Below are positions 28,708 through 40,739 of a stretch of DNA of 64,000 nucleotides, one piece after another (positions within the stretch are counted from its first letter, which is position 1; every line of letters begins with the position of its first letter). A program made the translations under genes and the position numbers. The DNA lies in the NCBI RefSeq assembly GCF_036373705.1, contig NC_089851.1, positions 55,854,940 to 55,918,939 on the forward strand, given 5' to 3'. The notes beneath the pieces are model-generated. The model did not search any database. It saw nothing but the letters and a program-made list of their open reading frames with translations, and was not told where the DNA came from. This DNA comes from Amia ocellicauda (lineage: Eukaryota; Chordata; Actinopteri; Amiiformes; Amiidae).

Positions 28708-29181
28708 GAAGCCTCTCACCACCTTCCCCTGGCAGTCTCAGTGGCCGTGCAAATGCAAGAAGCACCGTGGCTTGGCTCAGTGGTTTTCAACCCGTGTGCC
28801 TTGAGGACTACCCAATTGTGTCTTGAGATTTTTATCCCCTCAAAAATATTATGTCATTTCGTTAGGTCAACTTCATGAATCTTGTATCAAATCAAACTTA
28901 TTCAAATTTGTGAAAATGTTACATTTATACATCACCTGTAGAAAGCGTTTCATAACTGAAATGTTGTGTTTGCCGGACTGAACGCACACCTACACTGAGT
29001 TGCAGTGCTATCAGTGGTACTGAAAGGCAATTGATGAAAGGGACAGATGGTGAATTCCTTTATATCTTGCACTCTGCTTGTCCTTTTTCTAAGTTGGACT
29101 GGTGAACGAAATCTATTTTATCAATATTATTCAATGTGTTTGTTCTTGCCCTTTTGGTAGGCTTATTTTTTTGATACTGTA

Positions 29182-29235
29182 ACGGAGATGGAGAAGCAGC
29201 ACCGCCCCTCTCGATTAATATGCGGCCATCTCCGT
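29182..29235. repeat. Inverted repeat inside the hAT element
   Basis: ACGGAGATGG (29,182-29,191) and CCATCTCCGT (29,226-29,235) form a 10-bp perfect inverted repeat with a 34-bp loop. It also occurs in the second hAT copy. Confidence 0.85.
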
Positions 29236-29704
29236 AGGGGCTGCTGGGAGATAAGAGAAAGGACTGTAAAGAGTGAATTAAGGGCCTGTTCATTGTTATG
29301 TATTGATTGTGTACTGTACCGTTGTGTACTGTTGTTGGATGTCTCCTGTTCCTCTAAGTCTCATTTGGCTTTGGTTTCCCCCCTCTTTGATGAATAATCG
29401 GGCTCTAAATAGCCCCGGCATTTCTCCTGCAGTTCTTCGTTCTTTCCACTGCTAGCGCTGCCTTTGTGAAGGCGGATGGTGCTTGTGAGAAGTCAACAGC
29501 GTGTCCACCGAAAAGGGTGTCTGACTCCTGGTTTTGGATCCGGAAGGGTTGATAACAAACCGAAACGATTACAATATGATACCGCCTAGATTAACTGTGG
29601 ATATGTATTGTGATCGTGCTCGGCTCAGGTGTGCGTTCAGTCCGAACACAAAACATTTCGGTCGCGAAACGTCTAATCAAATCGAATGAAACGGCGGGGA
29701 TAGC

Positions 29705-30004
29705 ATGTTTGATCTGTGTGCTATTGTTTTTCAACAATTGTAATGCCCTTTGTAACGTTTAACCACATCGTTGAAAAGAGCTTGTTATAGGATACTGTGA
29801 ACTCATGTTTGATCCGTGTGCTATTGTTTTTCAACAATTGTAATGCCCTTTGTAACATTTAACCACTTCGTTGAATAGAGCTTGTTATAGGATATTGTGA
29901 ACTCATGTTTGATCCGTGTGCTATTGTTTTTCAACAATTATAATGGCCTTTGAAACGTTTAACCACTTCGATGAATAGAGCTTGTTATAGGATATTGTGA
30001 ACTG
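29705..30004. repeat. 100-bp tandem repeat, three units
   Basis: Units start at 29,705, 29,805 and 29,905 with ATGTTTGATC; the period is exactly 100 bp and units differ by a few bases. Confidence 0.95.
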
Positions 30005-30366
30005 AACCTATTTCGCTGTGAATTTATATTTACTGCGAATAGTTTATTGTGTCTCGTCTTAGTCTGTCTGCAGTAAATAAATGATTTGTATCAAGTAATT
30101 ATTTAGTTTGTCTGTCTACTTTTTTACCTAACCACTAAAGGTCACTCCTTGCACTTCACACATTTGCCCTTTTAATTACTCCCTTACTGACATACTTTAA
30201 AATGCAATGTGCAATGTGTCATAATAGTTTTAGCACCCTGTTGCCATTCAGGTGAGACAATACCTAGTAAATCCTTATTTTTTTTCATGTTGGGGCGCCG
30301 CGAAGGTTTTTGGTCTCAGCAAAGTGTGCGGTGGCATTACAACGCTTGGGAACCACTGGCTTGGCT

Positions 30367-30876
30367 TGTTGGGCATCCAGGTATGCACTGAGATTACGAT
30401 CGGCACGATGATTGTCAATCTCAGGAGAATTGTGTTTCTTTACTGATCACGTTCTCTGTCGCTTTTTACACAGTTCTTACAAGTGGCACATTGGGGATGA
30501 GGAGCAGGGCATGCTGATACGCATAGCTGTGGACTTCTGCATGGCATGTGGCCACAGGTCATTCCAAGTATTTCAAGACGCCAGCAAATGTGTGGACACA
30601 TTGTGTAGGCCCAACCCTCACAGATTGTGCCAAGTCAAGTAGGGATGCATGTTGTCCTGTTCTAAAGTGACACGTCGTCAACAGCAAAAACATCTCTCAC
30701 AGTTCCTGGCTTGACTTGACTCTGGAAGACAACACTTGCCCAGGCTGGATATTTGCCGAAAGAAGCAAAGAGGACAGGACACCTTGCCTAGCCGCAACTG
30801 CGTATCTCATTGTCACCAGGAAGGCCGTCCAGGATTTTCACCGCCATGGCCCTCGGTCAACAAGGTCTCAAAACAG
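30367..30876. other. Unassigned flank between hAT element and tRNA-Lys
   Basis: No coding motif or RNA gene is recognised. The first part (to about 30,564) recurs in copy 2 up to the telomeric tract at 33,028; the rest is present only in copy 1. Confidence 0.5.
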
Positions 30877-30949
30877 CGCCAGAACAGGGACTTGAACCCT
30901 GGACCCTCAGATTAAAAGTCTGATGCTCTACCTGCTGAGCTACCCGGGC
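30877..30949 (-). tRNA. tRNA-Lys(TTT)
   Basis: 73 nt on the minus strand: 5' GCCCGGGTAGCTCAGCAGG (A box), anticodon loop CTTTTAA with TTT, B box GGTTCAAGTCC, 3' TTCTGGC with discriminator G. Acceptor pairing is good except one C-T mismatch at pair 4-69. A TTTT terminator follows on the minus strand (plus AAAA at 30,870-30,873). It delivers lysine in translation; the mismatch leaves slight doubt about function. Confidence 0.93.
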
Positions 30950-31185
30950 TTCAGAGAAGCGCTTAACAATGTGTTGGCTTCATGATTGTTCCAGACCGCT
31001 TTCTGGTCGGTTTAGAAAACTGGGCTCACGGTGAAAAGGGTGACATGCATATGAGATGTTTGGGCAATGCGAGTTCTCGACTACAAATACAAATTTCCGG
31101 GGTTTTCTCCTTGTCCTCATGCAATTGCAATGACTTAACATTTGGGAGCTCGTCCAATACCGACGTCAAACCATAAGCACGGCTT

Positions 31186-31273
31186 CCTTCGAGCCGGAAT
31201 TGAACCAGCGACCTAAGGATGCCCGCTGCCTGAAACCTACAGTCCTCCGCTCTACCAACTGAGCTATCGAAGG
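31186..31273 (-). tRNA. tRNA-Tyr(GTA) with intron, copy 2
   Basis: Identical over 88 nt to the gene at 28,620-28,707, including the intron, A and B boxes. The upstream and downstream flanks differ by a few bases. Exact identity of the gene inside slightly diverged flanks may mean a recent duplication or selection. Confidence 0.95.
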
Positions 31274-31343
31274 GAAGGCTCTCACCATCTTCCCCTGGCA
31301 GTCTCAGTGGCCGTGCAAAGCCATGACGCACCGTGGCTTGGCT

Positions 31344-32824
31344 CAGTGGTTTTCAACCCGTGTGCCTTGAGGACTACCCAATTGTGTCTTGAGATTTTTA
31401 TCCCCTCAAAAATATTATGTCATTTCGTTAGGTCAACTTCATAAATCTTGTGTCAAATCAAACTTATTCAAATTTGTGAAAATGTTACATTTATACATCA
31501 CCTGTAGAAAGCGTTTCATAACTGAAATGTTGTGTTTGCCGGACTGAACGCACAACTACACTGAGTTGCAGTGCTATCAGTGGTACTGAAAGGCAATTGA
31601 TGAAAGGGACAGATGGTGAATTCCTTTTAATCTTGCACTCTGCTTGTCCTTTTTCTAAGTTGGACTGGTGAACGAAATCTATTTTATCAATATTATTCAA
31701 TGTGTTTGTTCTTGCCCTTTTGGTAGGCTTATTTTTTTGATACTGTAACGGAGATGGAGAAGCAGCACCGCCCCTCTCGATTAATATGCGGCCATCTCCG
31801 TAGGGGCTGCTGGGAGATAAGAGAAAGGACTGTAAAGAGTGAATTAAGGGCCTGTTCATTGTTATGTATTGATTGTGTACTGTACCATTGTGTACTGTTG
31901 TTGGATGTCTCCTGTTCCAATAAGTCTCATTTGGCTTTGGTTTCCCCCCTCTTTGATGAATAATCGGGCTCTAAAAAGCCCCGGCGTTCCTCCTGCAGTT
32001 CTTCGTTCTTTCCACTGCTAGCGCTGCCTTTGTGAAGGCGGATGGTGCTTGTGAGAAGTCAACAGAGTGTCCACCGAAAAGGGTGTCTGACTCCTGGTTT
32101 TGGATCCGGAAGGGTTGATAACAAACCGAAACGATTACAATATGATACTGCTTAGATTAACTGTGGATATGTATTGTGATCGTGCTCGGCTCAGGTGTGC
32201 GTTCAGTCCGAACACAAAACATTTCGGTCGCGAAACGTCTAATCAAATCGAATAAAACGGCGGGGATAGCATGTTTGATCCGTGTGCTATTGTTTTTCAA
32301 CAATTGTAATGCCCTTTGTAACGTTTAACCACTTCGTTGAATAGAGCTTGTTATAGGATATTGTGAACTCATGTTTGATCCGTGTGCTATTGTTTTTCAA
32401 CAATTGTAATGCCCTTTGTAACGTATAACCACTTCGTTGAATAGAGCTTGTTATAGGATATTGTGAACTGAACCTATTTCGCTGTGGATTTATTTTTACT
32501 GCGAATAGTTTATTGTGTCTGGTCTTGGTCTGTCTGCACTAAATAAATGATTTGTATCAAGTAATTATTTAATTTGTCTGTCTACTTTTTTACCTAACCA
32601 CTAAAGGTCACTCCTTGCACTTTACACATTTGCCCTTTTAATTACTCCCTTACTGACATACTTTAACATGCAATGTGCAATGTGCGATAATAGTTTTAGC
32701 ACCCTGTTGCCATTCAGGTGAGACAATACCTAGTAAATCCTTATTTTTTTTCATGTTGGTGCGCCATGAAGGTTTTTGGTCTCAGCAAAGTGTGCGGTGG
32801 CATTACAACGCTTGGGAACCACTG
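31344..32824. mobile_element. Non-autonomous hAT element, copy 2 (1,481 bp)
   Basis: Same ends and the same 8-bp flanks GCTTGGCT (31,336-31,343 and 32,825-32,832) as copy 1, so it arrived by duplication of the unit, not by a second insertion. It is exactly 100 bp shorter, explained by one fewer internal tandem unit. Confidence 0.9.
32271..32470. repeat. 100-bp tandem repeat, two units
   Basis: Units start at 32,271 and 32,371; homologous to the three-unit array at 29,705-30,004. Confidence 0.95.
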
Positions 32825-33027
32825 GCTTGGCTTGTTGGGCATCCAGGTATGCAATGAGATTACGATCGGCACGATGATTGTCGTTCTCAGGAGAATTGTG
32901 TTTCTTTGCTGATCACGTTCTCTTTCGCTTTTTACACAGTTCTTACAAGTGGCACATTGGGGATGAGGAGCAGGGCATGCTGACACGCATAGCTGTGGAC
33001 TTCTGCATGGCATGGGGCCACAGGTCA

Positions 33028-33056
33028 TTAGGGTTAGGGTTAGGGTTAGGGTTAGG
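33028..33056 (+). repeat. Interstitial telomeric repeat (TTAGGG)n, first tract
   Basis: Four perfect TTAGGG units plus TTAGG, followed by TTTAAAAAAATAGG. It replaces the rest of the tRNA unit at a sharp border. Confidence 0.95.
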
Positions 33057-33530
33057 TTTAAAAAAATAGGTTATTGAGGTTGTCAGGTGAATCAAACCTT
33101 TGGTTCCTCTGACATCCTCAAGTGCACTGGCACTGACAGGTGTTGAGGCTATTGTTGTGTCCTTAAAAGATGCATCCGAAAGTATTCGTTCTATAGTCTG
33201 TTTTGTTAAGGTAATTCAGTGGGATGAGATGTGGTGTAATTGAATGATGTGAAGTTTGTATGTACAAGAATACGTCTTAAAAGTAAGGGGAATGTATGGA
33301 ATTGGGATTAAAATTTAATTATAGAGTCTGGAAGTCTATTACCTAGGTTTTTAAGGGAGTCTGGGTTTTGTTTTGGGGGGAAATAAGTTATGGGGAATAA
33401 ATTTAAGGATAAGTTGTGAAATTGATTATTGAGGATAGGATTGAGGGATACATTTGAATAATGGTTAGGTTTAGGGATTGGGTTTAGAGGTTGGTTTGAG
33501 TGCCTAGTTAAATTATGGGCTAATTATATT
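33057..33530. other. Unassigned DNA between two telomeric tracts
   Basis: AT- and G-rich sequence; the second half holds decayed telomere-like pieces (GGTTAGGTTTAGGG at about 33,462-33,475). A frame of about 55 codons near 33,080-33,240 has no recognised motif. Confidence 0.5.
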
Positions 33531-33573
33531 TTAGGGTTAGGGTTAGGGGTTAGGGGTTAGGGTTAGGGTTAGG
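33531..33573 (+). repeat. Interstitial telomeric repeat, second tract
   Basis: About seven TTAGGG or TTAGGGG units. The last G is shared with the GATCACGG start of the satellite, so the two repeats meet without spacer. Confidence 0.95.
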
Positions 33574-34786
33574 ATCACGGACCACTGTCAATCAGGTGCT
33601 TGCCTTGCCGTCCATCCATCCATCCATCTATCTATCTATCTATCTATGACTCTCGATATCTAACTCTCTTGCTTGCTATCGCTCCCCCAATGGTCAGTAG
33701 CATAGTAGCATAACAGCAGATCACGGACCACTGTCAATCAGATGCTTGCCTTGCCGTCCATCCATCTATCTATCTATCTATCTATGACTCTTGATATCTA
33801 ACTCTCTTGCTTGCTATCGCTCCCCCAATGGTCAGTAGCATAGTAGCATAACAGCAGATCACGGACCACTGTCAATCAGATGCTTGCCTTGCCATCCATC
33901 CATCCATCCATCTATCTATGACTCTCGATATCTAACTCTCTTGCTTGCTATCGCTCCCCCAATGGTCAGTAGCATTGTAGCATAACAGCTGATCACGGAC
34001 CACTGTCAATCAGATGCTTGCCTTGCCGTCCATCCATCCATCCATCTATCTATGACTCTCGATATCTAACTCTCTTGCTTGCTATCGCTCCCCCAATGGT
34101 CAGTAGCATAGTAGCATAACAAAAGATCACGGACCACTGTCAATCAGATGCTTGCCTTGCCGTCCATCCATCCATCTATCTATCTATGACTCTTGATATC
34201 TAACTCTCTTGCTTGCTATCGCTCCCCCAATGGTCAGTAGCATAACAGCAGATCACGGACCACTGTCAATCAGATGCTTGCCTTGCCGTCCATCCATCTA
34301 TCTATCTATCTATCTATGACTCTCGATATCTAACTCTCTTGCTTGCTATCGCTCCCCCAATGGTCAGTAGCATTGTAGCATAACAGCTGATCACGGACCA
34401 CTGTCAATCAGATGCTTGCCTTGCCGTCCATCCATCCATCCATCTATCTATGACTCTCGATATCTAACTCACTTGCTTGCTATCGCTCCCCCAATGGTCA
34501 GTAGCATAGTACCATAACAAAAGATCACGGACCACTGTCAATCAGATGCTTGCCTTGCCGTCCATCCATCCATCTATCTATCTATGACTCTTGATATCTA
34601 ACTCTCTTGCTTGCTATCGCTCCCCCAATGGTCAGTAGCATAGTAGCATAACAGCAGATCACGGACCACTGTCAATCAGATGTTTGCCTTGCCGTCCATC
34701 CATCCATCTATCTATCTATCTATCTATCTATCTATGACTCTCGATATCTAACTCTCTTGCTTGCTATCGCTCCCCCAATGGTCAGT

Positions 34787-37700
34787 AGCTAGTAGCATAA
34801 CAGCAGATCAAGAACCACTGTCAATCAGATGCTTGCCTTGCCGTCCATCCATCCATCTATCTATCTATCTATCTATGACTCTTGATATCTAACTCTCTTG
34901 CTTGCTATTGCTCCCCCAATGGTCAGTAGCATAACAGCAGATCACGGACCACTGTCAATCAGATGCTTGCCTTGCCGTCCATCCATCCATCCATCTATCT
35001 ATCTATGACTCTTGATATCTAACTCTCTTGCTTGCTTTCGCTCACCCAATGGTCAGTAGCATAGTAGCATAACAGCAGATCACGGACCACTGTCAATCAG
35101 ATGCTTGCCTTGCCGTCCATCCATCCATCTATCTATCTATATATCTATGACTCTCTATATCTAACTCTCTTGCTTGCTATCGCTCCCCCAATGGTCAGTA
35201 GCATTGTAGCATAACAGCAGATCACAGACCACTGTCAATCAGATGCTTGCCTTGCCGTCCATAGATCCATCCATCCATCTATCTATCTATGTATCTATGT
35301 CTCTCGATATCTAACTCTCTTGCTTGCTATCGCTCCCCCAATGGTCAGTAGCATAGTAGCATAAGAGCAGATCACGGACCACTGTCAATCAGATGCTTGC
35401 CTTGCCGTCCATCCATCTATCTATCTATCTATCTATGACTCTTGATATCTAACTCTCTTGCTTGCTATTGCTCCCCCAATGGTCAGTAGCATAGTAGCAT
35501 AACAGCAGATCACGGACCACTGTCAATCAGATGCTTGCCTTGCCGTCCATCCATCCATCCATCTATTTATCTATGACTCTTGATATCTAACTCTCTTGCT
35601 TGCTATCTCTCCCCAATGGTCAGAAGCATAGTAGCATAAAAGCAGATCACGGACCACTGTCAATCAGATGCTTGCCTTGCCGTCCATCCATCCATCTATC
35701 TATCTATCTATCTATCTATCCATCTATCTATCTATCTATCTATGACTCTCGATATCTAACTCTCTTGCTTGCTATCGCTCCCCCAATGGTCAGTAGCATT
35801 GTAGCATAACAGCTGATCACGGACCATTGTCAATCAGATGCTTGCCTTGCCGTCCATCCATCCATCTATCTATCTATCTATCTATCTATGACTCTCGATA
35901 TCTAACTCTCTTGCTTGCTATCGCTCCCCCAATGGTCAGTAGCTAGTAGCATAACAGCAGATCAAGAACCACTGTCAATCAGATGCTTGCCTTGCCGTCC
36001 ATCCATCCATCTATCTATCTATCTATCTATGACTCTTGATATCTAACTCTCTTGCTTGCTATTGCTCCCCCAATGGTCAGTAGCATAACAGCAGATCACG
36101 GACCACTGTCAATCAGATGCTTGCCTTGCCGTCCATCCATCCATCCATCTATCTATCTATGACTCTTGATATCTAACTCTCTTGCTTGCTTTCGCTCACC
36201 CAATGGTCAGTAGCATAGTAGCATAACAGCAGATCACGGACCACTGTCAATCAGATGCTTGCCTTGCCGTCCATCCATCCATCTATCTATCTATATATCT
36301 ATGACTCTCGATATCTAACTCTCTTGCTTGCTATCGCTCCCCCAATGGTCAGTAGCATTGTAGCATAACAGCAGATCACAGACCACTGTCAATCAGATGC
36401 TTGCCTTGCCGTCCATCCATCCATCCATCCATCTATCTATCTATGTATCTATGTCTCTCGATATCTAACTCTCTTGCTTGCTATCACTCCCCCAATGGTC
36501 AGTAGCATAGTAGCATAAGAGCAGATCACGGACCACTGTCAATCAGATGCTTGCCTTGCCGTCCATCCATCTATCTATCTATCTATCTATGACTCTTGAT
36601 ATCTAACTCTCTTGCTTGCTATTGCTCCCCCAATGGTCAGTAGCATAGTAGCATAACAGCTGATCACGGACCACTGTCAATCAGATGCTTGCCTTGCCGT
36701 CCATCCATCTATCTATCTATCTATCTATGACTCTTGATATCTAACTCTCTTGCTTGCTATTGCTCCCCCGATGGTCAGTAGCATAGTAGCATAACAGCAG
36801 ATCACGGACCACTGTCAATCAGATGCTTGCCTTGCCGTCCATCCATCCATCCATCTATTTATCTATGACTCTTGATATCTAACTCTCTTGCTTGCTATCG
36901 CTCCCCAATGGTCAGAAGCATAGTAGCATAAAAGCAGATCACGGACCACTGTCAATCAGATGCTTGCCTTGCCGTCCATCCATCCATCTATCTATCTATC
37001 TATCTATCTATCCATCTATCTATCTATCTATCTATGACTCTTGATATCTAACTCTCTTGCTTGCTATCGCTCCCCCAATGGTCAGTAGCATAGTAGCATA
37101 ACAGCAGATCACGGACCACTGTCAATCAGATGCTTGCCTTGCCGTCCATCCATCCATCTATCTATTTATCTATCTATGACTCTCGATATCTAACTCTCTT
37201 GCTTGCTATCGCTCACCCAATGGTCAGTAGCATAGTAGCATTACAGCAGATCAAGAACCACTGTCAATCAGACGCTTGCCTTGCCGTCCATCCATCCATC
37301 TATCTATCTATCTATCTATGACTCTCGATATCTAACTCTCTTGCTTGCTATCGCTCCCCCAATGGTCAGTAGCATAACAGCAGATCACGGACCACTGTCA
37401 ATCAGATGCTTGCCTTGCCGTCCATCCATCCATCCATCTATCTATCTATGACTCTTGATATCTAACTCTCTTGCTTGCTATCGCTCCCCCAATGGTCAGT
37501 AGCATAGTAGCATAAAAGCAGATTACAGACCACTGTCAATCAGATGCTTGCCTTGCCGTCCATCCATCCATCCATCTATCTGTCTATCTATGACTCTTGA
37601 TATCTAACTCTCTTGCTTGCTATCGCTCCCCCAATGGTTAGTAGCATTGTAGCATAACAGCAGATCATGGACCACTGTCAATCAGATGCTTGCCTTGCCG

Positions 37701-40500
37701 TCCATCCATCCATCTATCTATCTATCTATCTATGACTCTTGATATCTAACTCTCTTGCTTGCTATTGCTCCCCCAATGGTCAGTAGCATAACAGCAGATC
37801 ACGGACCACTGTCAATCAGATGCTTGCCTTGCCGTCCATCCATCCATCCATCTATCTATCTATGACTCTTGATATCTAACTCTCTTGCTTGCTTTCGCTC
37901 ACCCAATGGTCAGTAGCATAGTAGCATAACAGCAGATCACGGACCACTGTCAATCAGATGCTTGCCTTGCCGTCCATCCATCCATCTATCTATCTATATA
38001 TCTATGACTCTCGATATCTAACTCTCTTGCTTGCTATCGCTCCCCCAATGGTCAGTAGCATTGTAGCATAACAGCAGATCACAGACCACTGTCAATCAGA
38101 TGCTTGCCTTGCCGTCCATCCATCCATCCATCCATCTATCTATCTATGTATCTATGTCTCTCGATATCTAACTCTCTTGCTTGCTATCGCTCCCCCAATG
38201 GTCAGTAGCATAGTAGCATAAGAGCAGATCACGGACCACTGTCAATCAGATGCTTGCCTTGCCGTCCATCCATCTATCTATCTATCTATCTATGACTCTT
38301 GATATCTAACTCTCTTGCTTGCTATTGCTCCCGCAATGGTCAGTAGCATAGTAGCATAACAGCAGATCACGGACCACTGTCAATCAGATGCTTGCCTTGC
38401 CGTCCATCCATCCATCCATCTATTTATCTATGACTCTTGATATCTAACTCTCTTGCTTGCTATCTCTCCCCAATGGTCAGAAGCATAGTAGCATAAAAGC
38501 AGATCACGGACCACTGTCAATCAGATGCTTGCCTTGCCGTCCATCCATCCATCTATCTATCTATCTATCTATCTATCCATCTATCTATCTATCTATCTAT
38601 GACTCTCGATATCTAACTCTCTTGCTTGCTAAAGCTCCCCCAATGGTCAGTAGCATTGTAGCATAACAGCTGATCACGGACCATTGTCAATCAGATGCTT
38701 GCCTTGCCGTCCATCCATCCATCTATCTATCTATCTATCTATCTATCTATGACTCTCGATATCTAACTCTCTTGCTTGCTATCGCTCCCCCAATGGTCAG
38801 TAGCTAGTAGCATAACAGCAGATCAAGAACCACTGTCAATCAGATGCTTGCCTTGCCGTCCATCCATCCATCTATCTATCTATCTATCTATCTATGACTC
38901 TTGATATCTAACTCTCTTGCTTGCTATTGCTCCCCCAATGGTCAGTAGCATAACAGCAGATCACGGACCACTGTCAATCAGATGCTTGCCTTGCCGTCCA
39001 TCCATCCATCCATCTATCTATCTATGACTCTTGATATCTAACTCTCTTGCTTGCTTTCGCTCACCCAATGGTCAGTAGCATAGTAGCATAACAGCAGATC
39101 ACGGACCACTGTCAATCAGATGCATGCCTTGCCGTCCATCCATCCATCTATCTATCTATATATCTATGACTCTCGATATCTAACTCTCTTGCTTGCTATC
39201 GCTCCCCCAATGGTCAGTAGCATTGTAGCATAACAGCAGATCACAGACCACTGTCAATCAGATGCTTGCCTTGCCGTCCATCCATCCATCCATCCATCTA
39301 TCTATCTATGTATCTATGTCTCTCGATATCTAACTCTCTTGCTTGCTATCACTCCCCCAATGGTCAGTAGCATAGTAGCATAAGAGCAGATCACGGACCA
39401 CTGTCAATCAGATGCTTGCCTTGCCGTCCATCCATCTATCTATCTATCTATCTATGACTCTTGATATCTAACTCTCTTGCTTGCTATTGCTCCCCCAATG
39501 GTCAGTAGCATAGTAGCATAACAGCTGATCACGGACCACTGTCAATCAGATGCTTGCCTTGCCGTCCATCCATCTATCTATCTATCTATCTATGACTCTT
39601 GATATCTAACTCTCTTGCTTGCTATTGCTCCCCCAATGGTCAGTAGCATAGTAGCATAACAGCAGATCACGGACCACTGTCAATCAGATGCTTGCCTTGC
39701 CGTCCATCCATCCATCCATCTATTTATCTATGACTCTTGATATCTAACTCTCTTGCTTGCTATCGCTCCCCAATGGTCAGAAGCATAGTAGCATAAAAGC
39801 AGATCACGGACCACTGTCAATCAGATGCTTGCCTTGCCGTCCATCCATCCATCTATCTATCTATCTATCTATCTATCCATCTATCTATCTATCTATCTAT
39901 GACTCTTGATATCTAACTCTCTTGCTTGCTATCGCTCCCTCAATGGTCAGTAGCATAGTAGCATAACAGCAGATCACGGACCACTGTCAATCAGATGCTT
40001 GCCTTGCCGTCCATCCATCCATCTATCTATCTATCTATCTATGACTCTCGATATCTAACTCTCTTGCTTGCTATCGCTCACCCAATGGTCAGTAGCATAG
40101 TAGCATTACAGCAGATCAAGAACCACTGTCAATCAGATGCTTGCCTTGCCGTCCATCCATCCATCTATCTATCTATCTATCTATGACTCTCGATATCTAA
40201 CTCTCTTGCTTGCTATCGCTCCCCCAATGGTCAGTAGCATAACAGCAGATCACGGACCACTGTCAATCAGATGCTTGCCTTGCCGTCCATCCATCCATCC
40301 ATCTATCTATCTATGACTCTTGATATCTAACTCTCTTGCTTGCTATCGCTCCCCCAATGGTCAGTAGCATAGTAGCATAAAAGCAGATTACAGACCACTG
40401 TCAATCAGATGCTTGCCTTGCCGTCCATCCATCCATCCATCTATCTATTTATCTATGACTCTTGATATCTAACTCTCTTGCTTGCTATCGCTCCCCCAAT
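34787..40500. repeat. Higher-order repeat, period about 2.86 kb with nested 1.15 kb
   Basis: AGCTAGTAGC occurs at 34,787, 35,941 and 38,802; GCTTTCGCTCACCC at 35,034, 36,188, 37,891 and 39,053. Differences are 1,154 or 1,162 bp and 2,857-2,865 bp, so a block of about 19 monomers was copied as a whole after an inner duplication. Confidence 0.85.
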
Positions 40501-40739
40501 GGTTAGTAGCATTGTAGCATAACAGCAGATCATGGACCACTGTCAATCAGATGCTTGCCTTGCCGTCCATCCATCCATCTATCTATCTATCTATCTATGA
40601 CTCTTGATATCTAACTCTCTTGCTTGCTATCGCTCCCCCAATGGTTAGTAGCATTGTAGCATAACAGCAGATCATGGACCACTGTCAATCAGATGCTTGC
40701 CTTGCCGTCCATCCATCCATCCATCTATCTATCTATCTA

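Larger units (their letters stand above)
28778..30358. mobile_element. Non-autonomous hAT element, copy 1 (1,581 bp)
   Basis: Ends CAGTGGTTTTCAACCC (left) and GCTTGGGAACCACTG (right) form imperfect terminal inverted repeats of the hAT type. The 8-bp GCTTGGCT is present exactly on both sides (28,770-28,777 and 30,359-30,366), the hAT target duplication length. No transposase is encoded. Inside lie three 100-bp tandem units (29,705-30,004) and an LTR-like stretch from TGTAACGGAG (29,179). Confidence 0.9.
28454..31019. repeat. 2,566-bp direct duplication, copy 1 (tRNA-Tyr, hAT, tRNA-Lys)
   Basis: Starts CTGGGCTCAGGGTGAAAAGG; the same sequence begins copy 2 at 31,020. The copies stay alignable until 33,027 with a low number of point differences. 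Copy 1 carries tRNA-Tyr, a non-autonomous hAT element and tRNA-Lys. Confidence 0.92.
31020..33027. repeat. 2,566-bp duplication, copy 2, truncated by telomeric repeat
   Basis: Matches copy 1 from 28,454 onward, with tRNA-Tyr and the hAT element, and stops at CCACAGGTCATT where copy 1 goes on CCAAGTATTTC and copy 2 turns into TTAGGG repeats. The tRNA-Lys part is therefore missing. Confidence 0.92.

Noticed and set aside
28162-28765. Frames across 28,162-28,765, including one ending near tRNA-Tyr
   Set aside because: They overlap a tRNA gene and homopolymer runs and show no protein motif.
30209-30642. 60-76 codon frames repeated in both tRNA units
   Set aside because: They cross the hAT end and target duplication, so they join unrelated sequences; no motif.
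35600-35809. Open frames with SIYLSIYLSIY proteins in the satellite (also 37,130, 38,457, 39,995, 46,145 and 59,600)
   Set aside because: They are translations of CTAT repeats, recur with the monomers and carry no domain.
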